Source: VAXT01 sp963850415 (lineage in GTDB: Bacteria > Actinomycetota > Thermoleophilia > Gaiellales > Gaiellaceae). From it: 64,000 nt of DNA. Shown here in pieces: positions 1 to 7,902 of the stretch. A program made the position numbers and the translations under genes. The stretch's first letter is position 1. The number at the start of each line of letters is the position of its first letter. The notes below the pieces were generated by a model. The model saw only the letters and a list, made by a program, of their open reading frames with translations. It had not been told where the DNA came from and ran no database searches. The stretch spans positions 522,828 to 586,827 of the forward strand of contig CAWKLE010000004.1 in NCBI GenBank assembly GCA_963850415.1, given 5' to 3'.

Positions 1-1
1 C

Positions 2-682
2 ACGCTCCTCTCCGTCGCCGACCACTGCCTCCGCAGCCGCAACTACGTGAACGTGATCGTCGCGGGCAAGCAGCCGGCGCTCAACTACCTCTCGATGGAG
101 GATGCGGTCATCCACTGCACGCGCGGACTCGGGGCCTGGGACTGGGCGTCGACCGATGAGGGCGGCGAGCCGGACGTCGTGCTCGGCTGCTGCGGAGACG
201 TGCCGACGCTGGAGACGCTCGCCGCGGCGGCGATCCTGCGCGAGCACCTGCCGGAGCTCAAGGTGCGGGTCGTGAACGTCGTCGACCTGATGCGGCTGCA
301 GCCGGAGAGCGAGCACCCGCACGGCCTCTCCGACGCCGAGTTCGACTCGCTCTTCACGACCGACCGCCCGGTCGTCTTCGCCTATCACGGCTACCCGTGG
401 CTGATCCACCGGCTCACCTACCGGCGGGCGAACCACGGGAACCTCCACGTGCGCGGCTACAAGGAGGAAGGCACGACGACCACGCCGTTCGACATGGTCA
501 TGCTCAACGACCTCGATCGCTTCCACCTCGTGATCGACGTCATCGACCGCGTGCCGGGGCTGGCCCCACGCGCGGCGGGCCTCCGGCAGGACATGGTCGA
601 GGAGCGGTTGCGCTGCCGCGTGTGGACGCGCGAGCACGGCGAGGACGAGCCCGCGGTGCGCGACTGGGCCTGGCCGCACTGA
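2..682 (+). CDS. xfp: Xylulose-5-P/fructose-6-P phosphoketolase, C-terminal part (5' truncated by window)
   Basis: Phosphoketolase splits xylulose-5-P or fructose-6-P with phosphate into acetyl-phosphate plus an aldose phosphate, using thiamine diphosphate in the cytoplasm. Only the last 226 residues are present; the frame is open from base 2 and the family is about 800 residues long, so the start lies upstream. Visible family features are the N-terminal VNVIVAGKQP segment, the GAWDWAS stretch, the CCGDVPTLE loop and the HGYPWLIHRLTYRR segment. The stop lies 4 nt before an acetate kinase gene, which uses the acetyl-phosphate product, so the two form an operon. The family call is firm; substrate preference cannot be read. 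Confidence 0.93.
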   Translation, partial: TLLSVADHCLRSRNYVNVIVAGKQPALNYLSMEDAVIHCTRGLGAWDWASTDEGGEPDVVLGCCGDVPTLETLAAAAILREHLPELKVRVVNVVDLMRLQPESEHPHGLSDAEFDSLFTTDRPVVFAYHGYPWLIHRLTYRRANHGNLHVRGYKEEGTTTTPFDMVMLNDLDRFHLVIDVIDRVPGLAPRAAGLRQDMVEERLRCRVWTREHGEDEPAVRDWAWPH

Positions 683-686
683 GGCG

Positions 687-1583
687 TTGAGCTCCGTCCT
701 CACGGTCAACGCGGGCTCGACGAGCCTGAAGCTCAGCCTCGTCGAGGGCGAGACCTCGCGACCCGTGGACGGCTTCGAGCCGGCGGACGCGGTCGGCCAC
801 CGCGTCGTCCACGGAGGGTCGCGGTACACGGAGCCGGTGCTGATCGACGACGAGGTCGAGGAGGCGATCGACGAGCTGTCGCACATCGCGCCGCTGCACA
901 ACACTCCGGCGCTGCGCGCGATCCGCGAGGCGCGCGCCGCCCTGCCCGACGTGCCGCACGTCGCCGTCTTCGACACGGCGTTCCACGCGACGATTCCCCC
1001 CGAGGCCTCGACCTATGCGATCCCGGAGCGCTGGCGCGACTGGGGCGTGCGCCGCTACGGGTTCCACGGGATCGCCGTGCAGTCGGTCGTCTCGCGGCTC
1101 GACGCCACGCGGATCGTGGCCTGCCACCTGGGCGGCGGCTGCTCGGTGACCGCGGTGCTCGACGGGCGCTCGGTCGACACGACGATGGGCTTCACCCCGC
1201 TCGAAGGCGTGCCGATGGCCACCCGCTCGGGCTCCGTCGATCCCGGGGCGTTGATCTACCTCCTCCGCGAGCACGGCCTGACCGTCGACGACCTCGACGC
1301 CGCGCTCGAGCACGAGTCGGGGCTCGCCGCGCTCGGAGGGCTCGACGACCCGCTCGGCTTCTCGGTCTACACGTACAGGATCGCGAACGCGGTGGCGCAG
1401 ATGGCGATGGCGCTCCGCGGCCTCGACGTGGTCACGTTCTCGGGAGGCGTCGGCGAGAACCGGACGGACGTGAGAGCTGCGATCGTCGAACGCCTTCTGT
1501 TCCTCGGCCACTTCAGCGTCGAGGTCCTCCCCGCGCGCGAAGACCTCGTCATCGCGGATGCGGTGCGCGACCTGCTCCGCTAG
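687..1583 (+). CDS. ackA: Acetate kinase, unusually short
   Basis: Acetate kinase converts acetyl-phosphate plus ADP to acetate plus ATP, the energy-yielding step after phosphoketolase. The TTG start at 687 follows the phosphoketolase stop by 4 nt. ASKHA motifs are present: VNAGSTSLKL (phosphate 1), RRYGFHG, HLGGGCSVTAV (phosphate 2), GFTPLEGVPMATRSG and FSGGVGEN near the C-terminus. The protein is 298 residues against about 400 for typical AckA, with shortened spacers but no motif lost. It is therefore a compact variant rather than a fragment. The stop overlaps the convergent permease gene by 4 nt. Confidence 0.93.
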   Translation: MSSVLTVNAGSTSLKLSLVEGETSRPVDGFEPADAVGHRVVHGGSRYTEPVLIDDEVEEAIDELSHIAPLHNTPALRAIREARAALPDVPHVAVFDTAFHATIPPEASTYAIPERWRDWGVRRYGFHGIAVQSVVSRLDATRIVACHLGGGCSVTAVLDGRSVDTTMGFTPLEGVPMATRSGSVDPGALIYLLREHGLTVDDLDAALEHESGLAALGGLDDPLGFSVYTYRIANAVAQMAMALRGLDVVTFSGGVGENRTDVRAAIVERLLFLGHFSVEVLPAREDLVIADAVRDLLR

Positions 1584-2314
1584 GGCGTCTGCCTGCGCAA
1601 GGTCGCCGCGCCGAGAGCGAGCGCGAGCAAGGTCACGGCGAGGACGATCACTACGTCCAGCGCCAGGCGGGCGTCGATGACGTCGTCGCCGACCCGATGC
1701 AGCGCGTCGTAGGCGTAGGTGAGCGGAAGGAAGGCGGACGCGATCTCGAGCGGCCGGGCCATCTCCTCCCGCGGGACGATCAGGCCGCAGAGCAGGATCT
1801 GCGGGAACACGAACGCCGGCATGAACTGCACCGCCTGGAACTCGGTGCGTGCAAAGGCGCTGAGGAGCAGCCCGAGCGACATGCCGAGCACCGCGTTCGT
1901 GACCGCGAGCACGACGACGAGCCAGCGAGGACCGGCCGTGTGCAGGTCGAGGAGCCCGAAGGCGACGAGCGAGACGAGCAGCGCCTGGACCGCGGCCACC
2001 GCGGCGAAGGCGATCCCGTACCCCAGGAGGAGATCGAGCTTCGCGATCGGCATCGCCATCAGGCGCTCGAGCGTCCCGGTCGTCCGCTCGCGCAGCATCG
2101 TGATCGAGGTGACGAGAAACATGGCGATGAACGGAAAGAGGCCGAGCAGCGGGACGCCGATCCGCTCGAACACGCCCGGGCTGTCGATGAACATGTACTT
2201 GAGGAGCGTGACCAGCGCGACGGGCACGACCATCAGGAGCGCGATCGTCCGGGGGTCGCGCCGCAGCTGGGCGAAGACCCGGATCGCGGTCGCCCAGGTC
2301 GCCCTCGGGCTCAC
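1580..2314 (-). CDS. ABC-2 type transporter permease
   Basis: This is the membrane subunit of an ABC-2 family exporter (drug, polysaccharide or lipid efflux type). The 244-residue protein has a short basic N-terminus, about six hydrophobic segments, and the ABC-2 hallmark TTGTLERLMAMP after the second segment. It begins in a 4-bp overlap (ATGA) with the upstream ATPase gene at 2311-3030, so the pair is translationally coupled and should form one complex with two copies of each subunit. The substrate is not determinable; homologous pairs are often labelled daunorubicin-resistance-like. Confidence 0.88.
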   Translation of the reverse strand: MSPRATWATAIRVFAQLRRDPRTIALLMVVPVALVTLLKYMFIDSPGVFERIGVPLLGLFPFIAMFLVTSITMLRERTTGTLERLMAMPIAKLDLLLGYGIAFAAVAAVQALLVSLVAFGLLDLHTAGPRWLVVVLAVTNAVLGMSLGLLLSAFARTEFQAVQFMPAFVFPQILLCGLIVPREEMARPLEIASAFLPLTYAYDALHRVGDDVIDARLALDVVIVLAVTLLALALGAATLRRQTP

Positions 2315-3030
2315 GGCCGCTCCTCCTCGATCAGGCGGAGGAAGGACTCCCCGAGGTCGTCGGCGCCCGTGCGGCGGCGCAGGTCGTCCGGCGTCCCGGT
2401 GGCCAGCAGGCGCCCTTCGCGGATGAGCACGAGCTCGTCGCAGTGGTCGGCCTCGTCCATCACGTGGCTCGAGACGAGCAGCGTCGTCCCGTCGGCTGCG
2501 AGAGCACGGAACATCTGCCAGAGGTCGCGGCGAAGCACCGGGTCGAGGCCCACGGTCGGCTCGTCGAGCACGAGCAACTGCGGCCTGCCGACGAGGGCCG
2601 CCGCAAGCGAGACGCGCGCGCGTTGACCGCCCGACAGCCGGTCGACGACGCGGTCTCGCTCGGCCTCGAGCCCGACGGCCTCGATCACTTCGCCGATTCG
2701 CTCCGGCGGCTGATCGAGGACGCGGGCGAAGTAGCGGAGGTTCTCCTGCACCGTCAGGTCGACGTAGACCGAAGGTGCCTGGGTCATGTAGCCGATGCGG
2801 CTGCGCAGCAGCAGGCTCCCCGCCTCGAGACCGAAGACGCGCACCGAGCCCGACTCGATCACCTGCACGCCGACGATCGACCTGATCAGCGTCGACTTCC
2901 CGCTCCCGCTCGGGCCGAGCAGCCCCGTGACGGCCCCCGCCCGGACCGTCGCCGACAGATCGTCGAGCGCCTTGCGACCGCCGCGGACGACCTGCAACCG
3001 CTCGCAGAGGACAGCCGGCTCGACGGACAC
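2311..3030 (-). CDS. ABC transporter ATP-binding protein
   Basis: This 239-residue nucleotide-binding subunit of an ABC-2 exporter carries Walker A GPSGSGKST near residue 40, the signature LSGGQRARVSLA, Walker B LLVLDEPTVGLDP and the switch His in VSSHVMDEADH. It energises the permease encoded directly downstream, with which it overlaps by 4 nt. The ATG start at 3030 lies just downstream of a strong hairpin (3046-3077), which would insulate it from the PepSY-like gene upstream on the same strand. The exporter class is firm; the cargo is unknown. Confidence 0.92.
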   Translation of the reverse strand: MSVEPAVLCERLQVVRGGRKALDDLSATVRAGAVTGLLGPSGSGKSTLIRSIVGVQVIESGSVRVFGLEAGSLLLRSRIGYMTQAPSVYVDLTVQENLRYFARVLDQPPERIGEVIEAVGLEAERDRVVDRLSGGQRARVSLAAALVGRPQLLVLDEPTVGLDPVLRRDLWQMFRALAADGTTLLVSSHVMDEADHCDELVLIREGRLLATGTPDDLRRRTGADDLGESFLRLIEEERP

Positions 3031-3045
3031 AGGCGCTTTCTAACG

Positions 3046-3077
3046 CACGAGAGCCCGGACGGCGCCGGGCTCTCGTG
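3046..3077 (-). terminator. Perfect 13-bp inverted repeat, probable terminator
   Basis: CACGAGAGCCCGG (3046-3058) is exactly complementary to 3065-3077 with a 6-nt loop. It sits between the stop of the PepSY-like gene (3095) and the start of the ABC ATPase gene (3030), both on the minus strand. No long U tract follows, as is usual in GC-rich actinomycetes, so it may also act as a processing or insulating hairpin. Confidence 0.7.
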
Positions 3078-3094
3078 TTCGGGGGAGGGTCTAT

Positions 3095-3493
3095 CTACGG
3101 GCCGGACTGCGTGCCGACGACGTCGAACGCCTTGTTCACGTAGACCGTGACCCGTGACCCGTCGCTCCGGGTCATGTGGGCCTCGTACGCGGCGTGGCCG
3201 TCTGCGTCGGTCTCGACCCGCTCGATCGTGCCGCCGCTCACCTTCGCCAGCGCGGCCGCACGGACCTTCGCTTCGGTGGTACCGGTGAGAAGCGTCTCGT
3301 CCGGACGCTGGGGCGGCAGCCCCGCCTGACCGGGCCCGCCGAACTGGGGCCTGGACGGGGCGCTGTTGTTACGGCTGCCGTTGTTGCTCGATCCCCCGCC
3401 CCCGGAGGCTGCGCCGGCGATCGCCGACCCTCCGAAGGCGAGTGCCGTGATCGATAGGACGATCAGCAGCAGGTTCTTGACTCTGTCAGTCAT
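3095..3493 (-). CDS. Secreted or anchored PepSY-like domain protein
   Basis: The 132-residue protein has an N-terminal hydrophobic segment after DRVK (residues about 6-28), a low-complexity Gly/Ser/Asn/Pro linker to about residue 62, and a C-terminal PepSY-like module. The module has helix TEAKVRAAALAKVSGG, strand TIERVETDADGHAAYEAHM and strand SRVTVYVNKAFDVVG. PepSY domains are typically extracytoplasmic and inhibit or chaperone proteases. A clear ribosome site, AAAGGAGACCT, precedes the ATG at 3493. It is monocistronic, with a hairpin after the stop. The role is inferred from the fold only. Confidence 0.75.
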   Translation of the reverse strand: MTDRVKNLLLIVLSITALAFGGSAIAGAASGGGGSSNNGSRNNSAPSRPQFGGPGQAGLPPQRPDETLLTGTTEAKVRAAALAKVSGGTIERVETDADGHAAYEAHMTRSDGSRVTVYVNKAFDVVGTQSGP

Positions 3494-3605
3494 AGGTCTC
3501 CTTTCTGTTGGGAACGAGCGGACTCCCCCAGCAGACCAACGCGACGTGAGAACGTGCTAAGCCGGGCCTAAGACGTTCTTCTGAATCCGATTAGGCTCAC
3601 GTGAA

Positions 3606-4634
3606 GTGACGCGCACCCTCACCGTGCGGGAGCTGAACCGGGCGCTGCTCGCGCGGCAGATGCTGCTCGAGCGCGTGCAGGCGCCGTTGCCGCGCGCGCT
3701 CGAGCGCATGGCCGGGCTCCAGGCGCAGTACGCCCCGTCGATGTACATCGGGCTCTGGACGCGCCTCGAGGGCTTCGCCCGCGAGCAGTTGACACGAGCC
3801 CTCGAGCGGCGGAGCGTCATCCAGGCGTCGATGATGCGGGCGACGATCCACCTCGTCTCGAAGCGGGACTACTGGCCGTTCGTCGTCGGGATCCGACGGG
3901 CGCAGCGGACCTGGTGGCTGCGGACGCACGGCCGCGACCTCGACCCGAGGAAGGTCTCCGCGAACGACCGCAAAGCTCGGCGCGCGTTCGCCGGCGGCAC
4001 GCTGACCCGGGCGGAGCTCGAAGCCGTCCTCGACGAGCGGCTCGGCGCCGCCGGGCTGTTCCTCGACCTGGTCCGCGTCCCGCCGTCGGGCACCTGGGAG
4101 CGGCGGCGGGCCGATCTGTACGCGCTCGCCGAGAACTGGGTCGGCCCCGAGTCGGCGACCGAGGCGGACGGGATCGAGCTGCTCGTCCGTCGCTACCTGC
4201 AGGGCTTCGGCCCGGCGCGTCCGGCAGAGATCGCCGACTGGGCGAGCCTCGACGTGAAGACGGTCCGCCAGGCGCTCGAGCGCCTCGAGCTGCGGCGCTT
4301 CCAGGACGAGGACGGCAGAGAGCTCGTCGACCTGCCGCGGCTGCCGCTGCCCGACGAGGACACGCCCGCTCCGGTGCGCTTCCTGCCCGCCTGGGACGCG
4401 ACGCTGCTCGTCCACGCGCGGCGGACGCAGATCCTTCCCGAGCGCCACCGGCCTCGTATCTTCAACGTCCGCACCCCCCACTCCGTGAACACGTTCCTCG
4501 TCGACGGCCAGGTCGCGGGCACGTGGCGCTACGAGCACGGCCGCGTCGAGGTCGAGCCGTTCGGCCGGCTGCCGAAGCCCGTCCGCGCGGAGCTCGAGGA
4601 CGAGGCCGAGCGCCTCGCGGCGTTCCACGAATGA
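3606..4634 (+). CDS. Winged-helix DNA-binding domain protein (HTH_42/AlkZ-like family)
   Basis: This 342-residue protein belongs to the winged-helix family PF06224, which includes the YcaQ/AlkZ DNA glycosylases that unhook crosslinks or excise bulky bases. Supporting features are the N-terminal LTVRELNRALLARQ, the MAGLQAQYAPSMYIGLWTR motif near residue 40, the ASMMRATIHLVS strand, a central YLQGFGPARPAEIADWASL helix-turn-helix, and a C-terminal FLPAWDATLL...RIFN...VDGQVAGTWR region. It starts with GTG. The catalytic QXQ/QXD signature of AlkZ is matched only loosely by LQAQY, so glycosylase activity is unproven. It is coupled by a 4-bp overlap to the oxidoreductase gene downstream. Confidence 0.8.
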   Translation: MTRTLTVRELNRALLARQMLLERVQAPLPRALERMAGLQAQYAPSMYIGLWTRLEGFAREQLTRALERRSVIQASMMRATIHLVSKRDYWPFVVGIRRAQRTWWLRTHGRDLDPRKVSANDRKARRAFAGGTLTRAELEAVLDERLGAAGLFLDLVRVPPSGTWERRRADLYALAENWVGPESATEADGIELLVRRYLQGFGPARPAEIADWASLDVKTVRQALERLELRRFQDEDGRELVDLPRLPLPDEDTPAPVRFLPAWDATLLVHARRTQILPERHRPRIFNVRTPHSVNTFLVDGQVAGTWRYEHGRVEVEPFGRLPKPVRAELEDEAERLAAFHE

Positions 4635-5677
4635 CTGCGAATGTGGCCCTCCTCGGGTACGGGCTCGCGGGCTCCGTCTTCCACGCGCCGTTCATCTCGA
4701 CGACTCCCGGGCTTCGGCTGTCGATGGTCGTGACCGGGAACGACGATCGCCGCGAACAGGCGCTCCGTGAACACCCGGGCGCGGCCGTGGTCGGCACGGC
4801 CGTCGAGGTCTGGGAGCGCTCGTCGGAGCTGGACCTGGCCGTGGTCGCGACGCCCAACAGCACCCACGTCCCGCTCGGGCTGGCCGCCCTCGACGCGGGG
4901 TTGGCCGTCGTCGTCGACAAGCCCTTGGCGCGCAACGCGGCGGAAGGCAGGACGCTCGTCGACGCGGCCGCCGAGCGCGGCCTGCTGCTGACCGTGTTCC
5001 AGAACCGTCGCTGGGACGGAGACTTCCTCACGCTGCGCCGCCTGTTGGAGACGAACGAGCTCGGGAGAGTGCACCGCTTCGAGTCGCGCTTCGAGCGCTG
5101 GCGGCCGGACCCCGGCGACGGCTGGCGCGAGCGGGCCGGCGCCGACGAAGGCGGCGGGCTGCTCCTCGACCTCGGGAGCCACCTCGTCGACCAGGCCCTG
5201 CAGCTCTTCGGTCCCGCGACCGAGATCTACGCCGAGGTCGACACGCGTCGCGAGGGCGCCGTTGTCGACGACGACGACTTCATCGCGCTGGAGCACGAGT
5301 CGGGCGTCCGCTCCCACCTCTGGATGAGCGCGCTCGCCGCCGATCGAGGCCCTCGTTTCCGCGTGCTCGGCGATCGCGCCGCCTTCACGAAGGACGGCAT
5401 CGACATCCAGGAGGAACAGCTCCGCGCAGGCCTCTCATCGGGCGGGCTGACCTGGGGACAGGAGCCGCAGGAGCTCTGGGGCCACCTCACCGTCGACGGT
5501 GTGCGGCGCCCGATCCCCACGCAGCCGGGGTCCTACGGGGCGTTCTACGCCGGCGTGGCGCAGAGCCTCCGCGACGATCGGCCTCCGCCGGTCGACCCGC
5601 TCGAGGCGGTCGCCGCGCTCGCAGTGCTAGACGCCGCCCGCGAGCGTGCGAAGGCTCTACGCCTCCCGGGCGCGTAA
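4631..5677 (+). CDS. Gfo/Idh/MocA family oxidoreductase
   Basis: This is an NAD(P)-dependent sugar or inositol-type dehydrogenase of 348 residues. The Rossmann motif GYGLAGSVFHAPFI is at the N-terminus. VVATPNSTH and the catalytic-lysine motif VVDKPLARN (EKP-like) follow near residues 73-100, then the C-terminal Gfo_Idh_MocA_C domain with LDLGSHLVDQALQLFG containing the family His. It starts at ATG 4631 inside ATGA, overlapping the winged-helix gene. Its 3' end overlaps the convergent GntR gene by 21 bp. The substrate is unknown. The domain layout resembles the YdgJ/IolX-like group. Confidence 0.9.
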   Translation: MTANVALLGYGLAGSVFHAPFISTTPGLRLSMVVTGNDDRREQALREHPGAAVVGTAVEVWERSSELDLAVVATPNSTHVPLGLAALDAGLAVVVDKPLARNAAEGRTLVDAAAERGLLLTVFQNRRWDGDFLTLRRLLETNELGRVHRFESRFERWRPDPGDGWRERAGADEGGGLLLDLGSHLVDQALQLFGPATEIYAEVDTRREGAVVDDDDFIALEHESGVRSHLWMSALAADRGPRFRVLGDRAAFTKDGIDIQEEQLRAGLSSGGLTWGQEPQELWGHLTVDGVRRPIPTQPGSYGAFYAGVAQSLRDDRPPPVDPLEAVAALAVLDAARERAKALRLPGA

Positions 5678-6379
5678 CCGTTCGCCGTTCGAGAAGTGCT
5701 CGAGCACGTGCGCGAGCAGCTCGAACGAGTGCAGCACGTGCTCGCGCGCGAGAGCTCGTGCGCCCGCTCCGTTCCTCGCGCGCAGCGCGGCGATGATCGC
5801 CCGATGCTCGTACTCATTTCGCTCGTAGAGGGCGTCGGTCTCGGAGCCCCCGGGCGCCCACACGGCGTGACCGGAGAACGAGCGGCGGGCGCTCTTCGCC
5901 AGCCGTTCGATGAGCGGCGCTTCTGCGACGCGGTAGATGACGTCGTGGAAGCCGTGGTTCGCGACGACCCAGTCGTGCGTGAGCCGCCAGCGGTCGGCGT
6001 CCTCCTGCGGCTGCGCCCGGAGCGCGTGCGTCGCCTTGCTGAACGCCTGCTCGGCCTCGTCCAGCTCCTCGAGCTCGTCGCGCGTGAACTTCGGCGCCGC
6101 GATTTCCGTCGCGAGCGACTCGAGCTCGGCCCGAACGAGGAACGCTTCGCGGAGCTCGTCGAGCGTGATCGTCCGCACGCGCACGCCGCGGTTCGGCACG
6201 AACGAGACGAGCCCGAGCGCCGCGAGCCGGCGAAGCGCCTCGCGCACCGGGGTCCGGCTGACCGCGAAGCGGTCCGAGAGCTCCTCCTGCCGGAGCACGC
6301 GACCCGGTTCCAGGTCGCCCGAGACGATCGCCTGCTCGAGCACGAGCGCGATCTCGTCGGCCTTGGTGGTGTCGCTCAT
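5657..6379 (-). CDS. GntR family regulator (FadR/FCD type), last gene of the glyoxylate operon
   Basis: This 240-residue regulator has an N-terminal winged helix-turn-helix typical of GntR (residues about 8-70, with LRQEELSDRFAVSRTPVREAL) and an all-helical FCD ligand domain whose metal-binding His/Asp candidates include HDWVVANHGFHDVI. The ATG at 6379 overlaps the malate synthase stop by 4 nt, so it is co-transcribed with aceB and aceA. FCD regulators usually sense an organic acid. Feedback control of the operon, perhaps through the repeated AACCTAGAC sites upstream of it, is an inference from location. Confidence 0.88.
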   Translation of the reverse strand: MSDTTKADEIALVLEQAIVSGDLEPGRVLRQEELSDRFAVSRTPVREALRRLAALGLVSFVPNRGVRVRTITLDELREAFLVRAELESLATEIAAPKFTRDELEELDEAEQAFSKATHALRAQPQEDADRWRLTHDWVVANHGFHDVIYRVAEAPLIERLAKSARRSFSGHAVWAPGGSETDALYERNEYEHRAIIAALRARNGAGARALAREHVLHSFELLAHVLEHFSNGERLRAREA

Positions 6380-7902
6380 CCCAGGCGATCGTAAGCCGGG
6401 AGCGTGAGGAACTCGACGAACTCGTCCGCGAGCGTGACCTCGCGGAAGACGTCCTTCGCGTCCTGCGTGCCCTCCGTTCGCTCGATCTGCTCGAGCACGC
6501 GCTCCCGGGCGACCCGGCCGTGCGCCACCCACTGCCAGAGCTGAGAGCGCGAGATCTCCGCCGTCGCCACATCCTCCATCAGGTTCTCGATCGCCGCCGC
6601 ACCGACACCCCGCAGCCACGAGTCCAGGTACGCGATCCCGACGCGGACGTTGGTCGCCACACCCTCGTCCGTGACCTCGCCGCCCGTCTCGGGAACCGAC
6701 AGCAGCGCCTCGGCAGAGGCGACGACGTCTTCGCGTTGCCGATCCACCTGGTTCGCGCGCTCTCCCAGGACGGAGTCGAAGACCTCGGTCGCTACGGGAA
6801 CGAGGTCGGGGTGCGCGACCCATGTCCCGTCGAAGCCGTCGCCCGCCTCCCGCTGCTTGTCCTCGCGGACCTTGGCGAGCGCGACCTCGTTTACGGCCGG
6901 GTCTCTCCGTGAAGGGACGAATGCGGCCATCCCTCCCATCGCGTGCGCACCCCTTCGATGGCATGTGGCGACGAGGAGCTCCGTGTAGGCGCGCATGAAC
7001 GGAACGGTCATCGTCACCTGCGCCCGGTCCGGCAGCACGAACTCCGGCCGCGAGCGGAACTTCTTGATCGCGCTGAAGATGTAGTCCCAGCGCCCGGCGT
7101 TGAGGCCGGAGGCGTGATCGCGCAGCTCATAGAGGATCTCCTCCATCTCGAACGCGGCGAGCACCGTCTCGATCAGTACGGTGGCGCGGATCGAGCCCTG
7201 ATCGATGCCCAGCTCGTCCTGCGCGAGGACGAACGCGCTGTTCCAGAGCCGAGCCTCGAGGTGGCTCTCGAGCTTCGGCAGGTAGTAGTACGGGCCCGAG
7301 CCGCGCTCGAGCAGCTCCTTCGTGTTGTGGAAGAACGCGAGTCCGAAGTCGAAGAGGCTGGCCGAGACGGGCTCGCCGTCGACGAGCACGTGGGCCTCGT
7401 GCAGGTGCCAGCCTCGTGGGCGCACCACCAGCACCGCGGTCTCCTCGTTCAGTCGGTAGGTCTTGTCCGGAGTCTCGAGCTCGATCGTGCGGCGAACGGC
7501 ATCGGCGAGGTTCCGCTGACCCTCGACCACGTTCTGCCACGTCGGCGACAGCGCGTCCTCGAAGTCGGCCATGAAGACGCGCGCGCCCGAGTTGAGAGCG
7601 TTGATCATCATCTTCCGCTCGACCGGGCCCGTGATCTCGACCCGGCGGTCGAGGAGGTCCTGTGGCGCCGGAGCGACGTCCCAGGCCGCCTCGCGCACGC
7701 CACGCGTCTCGGGCAGGAAGTCCGGGAGGACGCCCGCGTCGAGCTCCGCCTGGCGCTCGCGCCTGCGCTCGAGCAGCTGCCGGCGGATCGGGTTCAGCTC
7801 GCGCTGCAGCCTCGCGACGAAGTCGAGCGCCTCACGGGAGAGGATCTCGTCATCGCGCGGCGCCAGGAGCTCGACCGCGCTCGGCTTCGTCCACAGAGTC
7901 AC
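6376..7902 (-). CDS. aceB: Malate synthase A
   Basis: Malate synthase condenses glyoxylate with acetyl-CoA to malate, the second step of the glyoxylate shunt. The 508-residue length fits isoform A. Visible motifs are the MADFEDALSPTW acidic loop, LVVRPRGWHLHEAHV (catalytic Arg and signature region), ATVLIETVLAAFEMEEILYELRDH split around the Glu, GRWDYIFSAIKK, and the late helix ATAEISRSQLWQWV. The GTG start at 7902 overlaps the isocitrate lyase stop by 4 nt (GTGA), and the gene itself overlaps the GntR gene by 4 nt. This tightly coupled order implies use of acetate or fatty acids. Confidence 0.97.
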   Translation of the reverse strand: MTLWTKPSAVELLAPRDDEILSREALDFVARLQRELNPIRRQLLERRRERQAELDAGVLPDFLPETRGVREAAWDVAPAPQDLLDRRVEITGPVERKMMINALNSGARVFMADFEDALSPTWQNVVEGQRNLADAVRRTIELETPDKTYRLNEETAVLVVRPRGWHLHEAHVLVDGEPVSASLFDFGLAFFHNTKELLERGSGPYYYLPKLESHLEARLWNSAFVLAQDELGIDQGSIRATVLIETVLAAFEMEEILYELRDHASGLNAGRWDYIFSAIKKFRSRPEFVLPDRAQVTMTVPFMRAYTELLVATCHRRGAHAMGGMAAFVPSRRDPAVNEVALAKVREDKQREAGDGFDGTWVAHPDLVPVATEVFDSVLGERANQVDRQREDVVASAEALLSVPETGGEVTDEGVATNVRVGIAYLDSWLRGVGAAAIENLMEDVATAEISRSQLWQWVAHGRVARERVLEQIERTEGTQDAKDVFREVTLADEFVEFLTLPAYDRLG

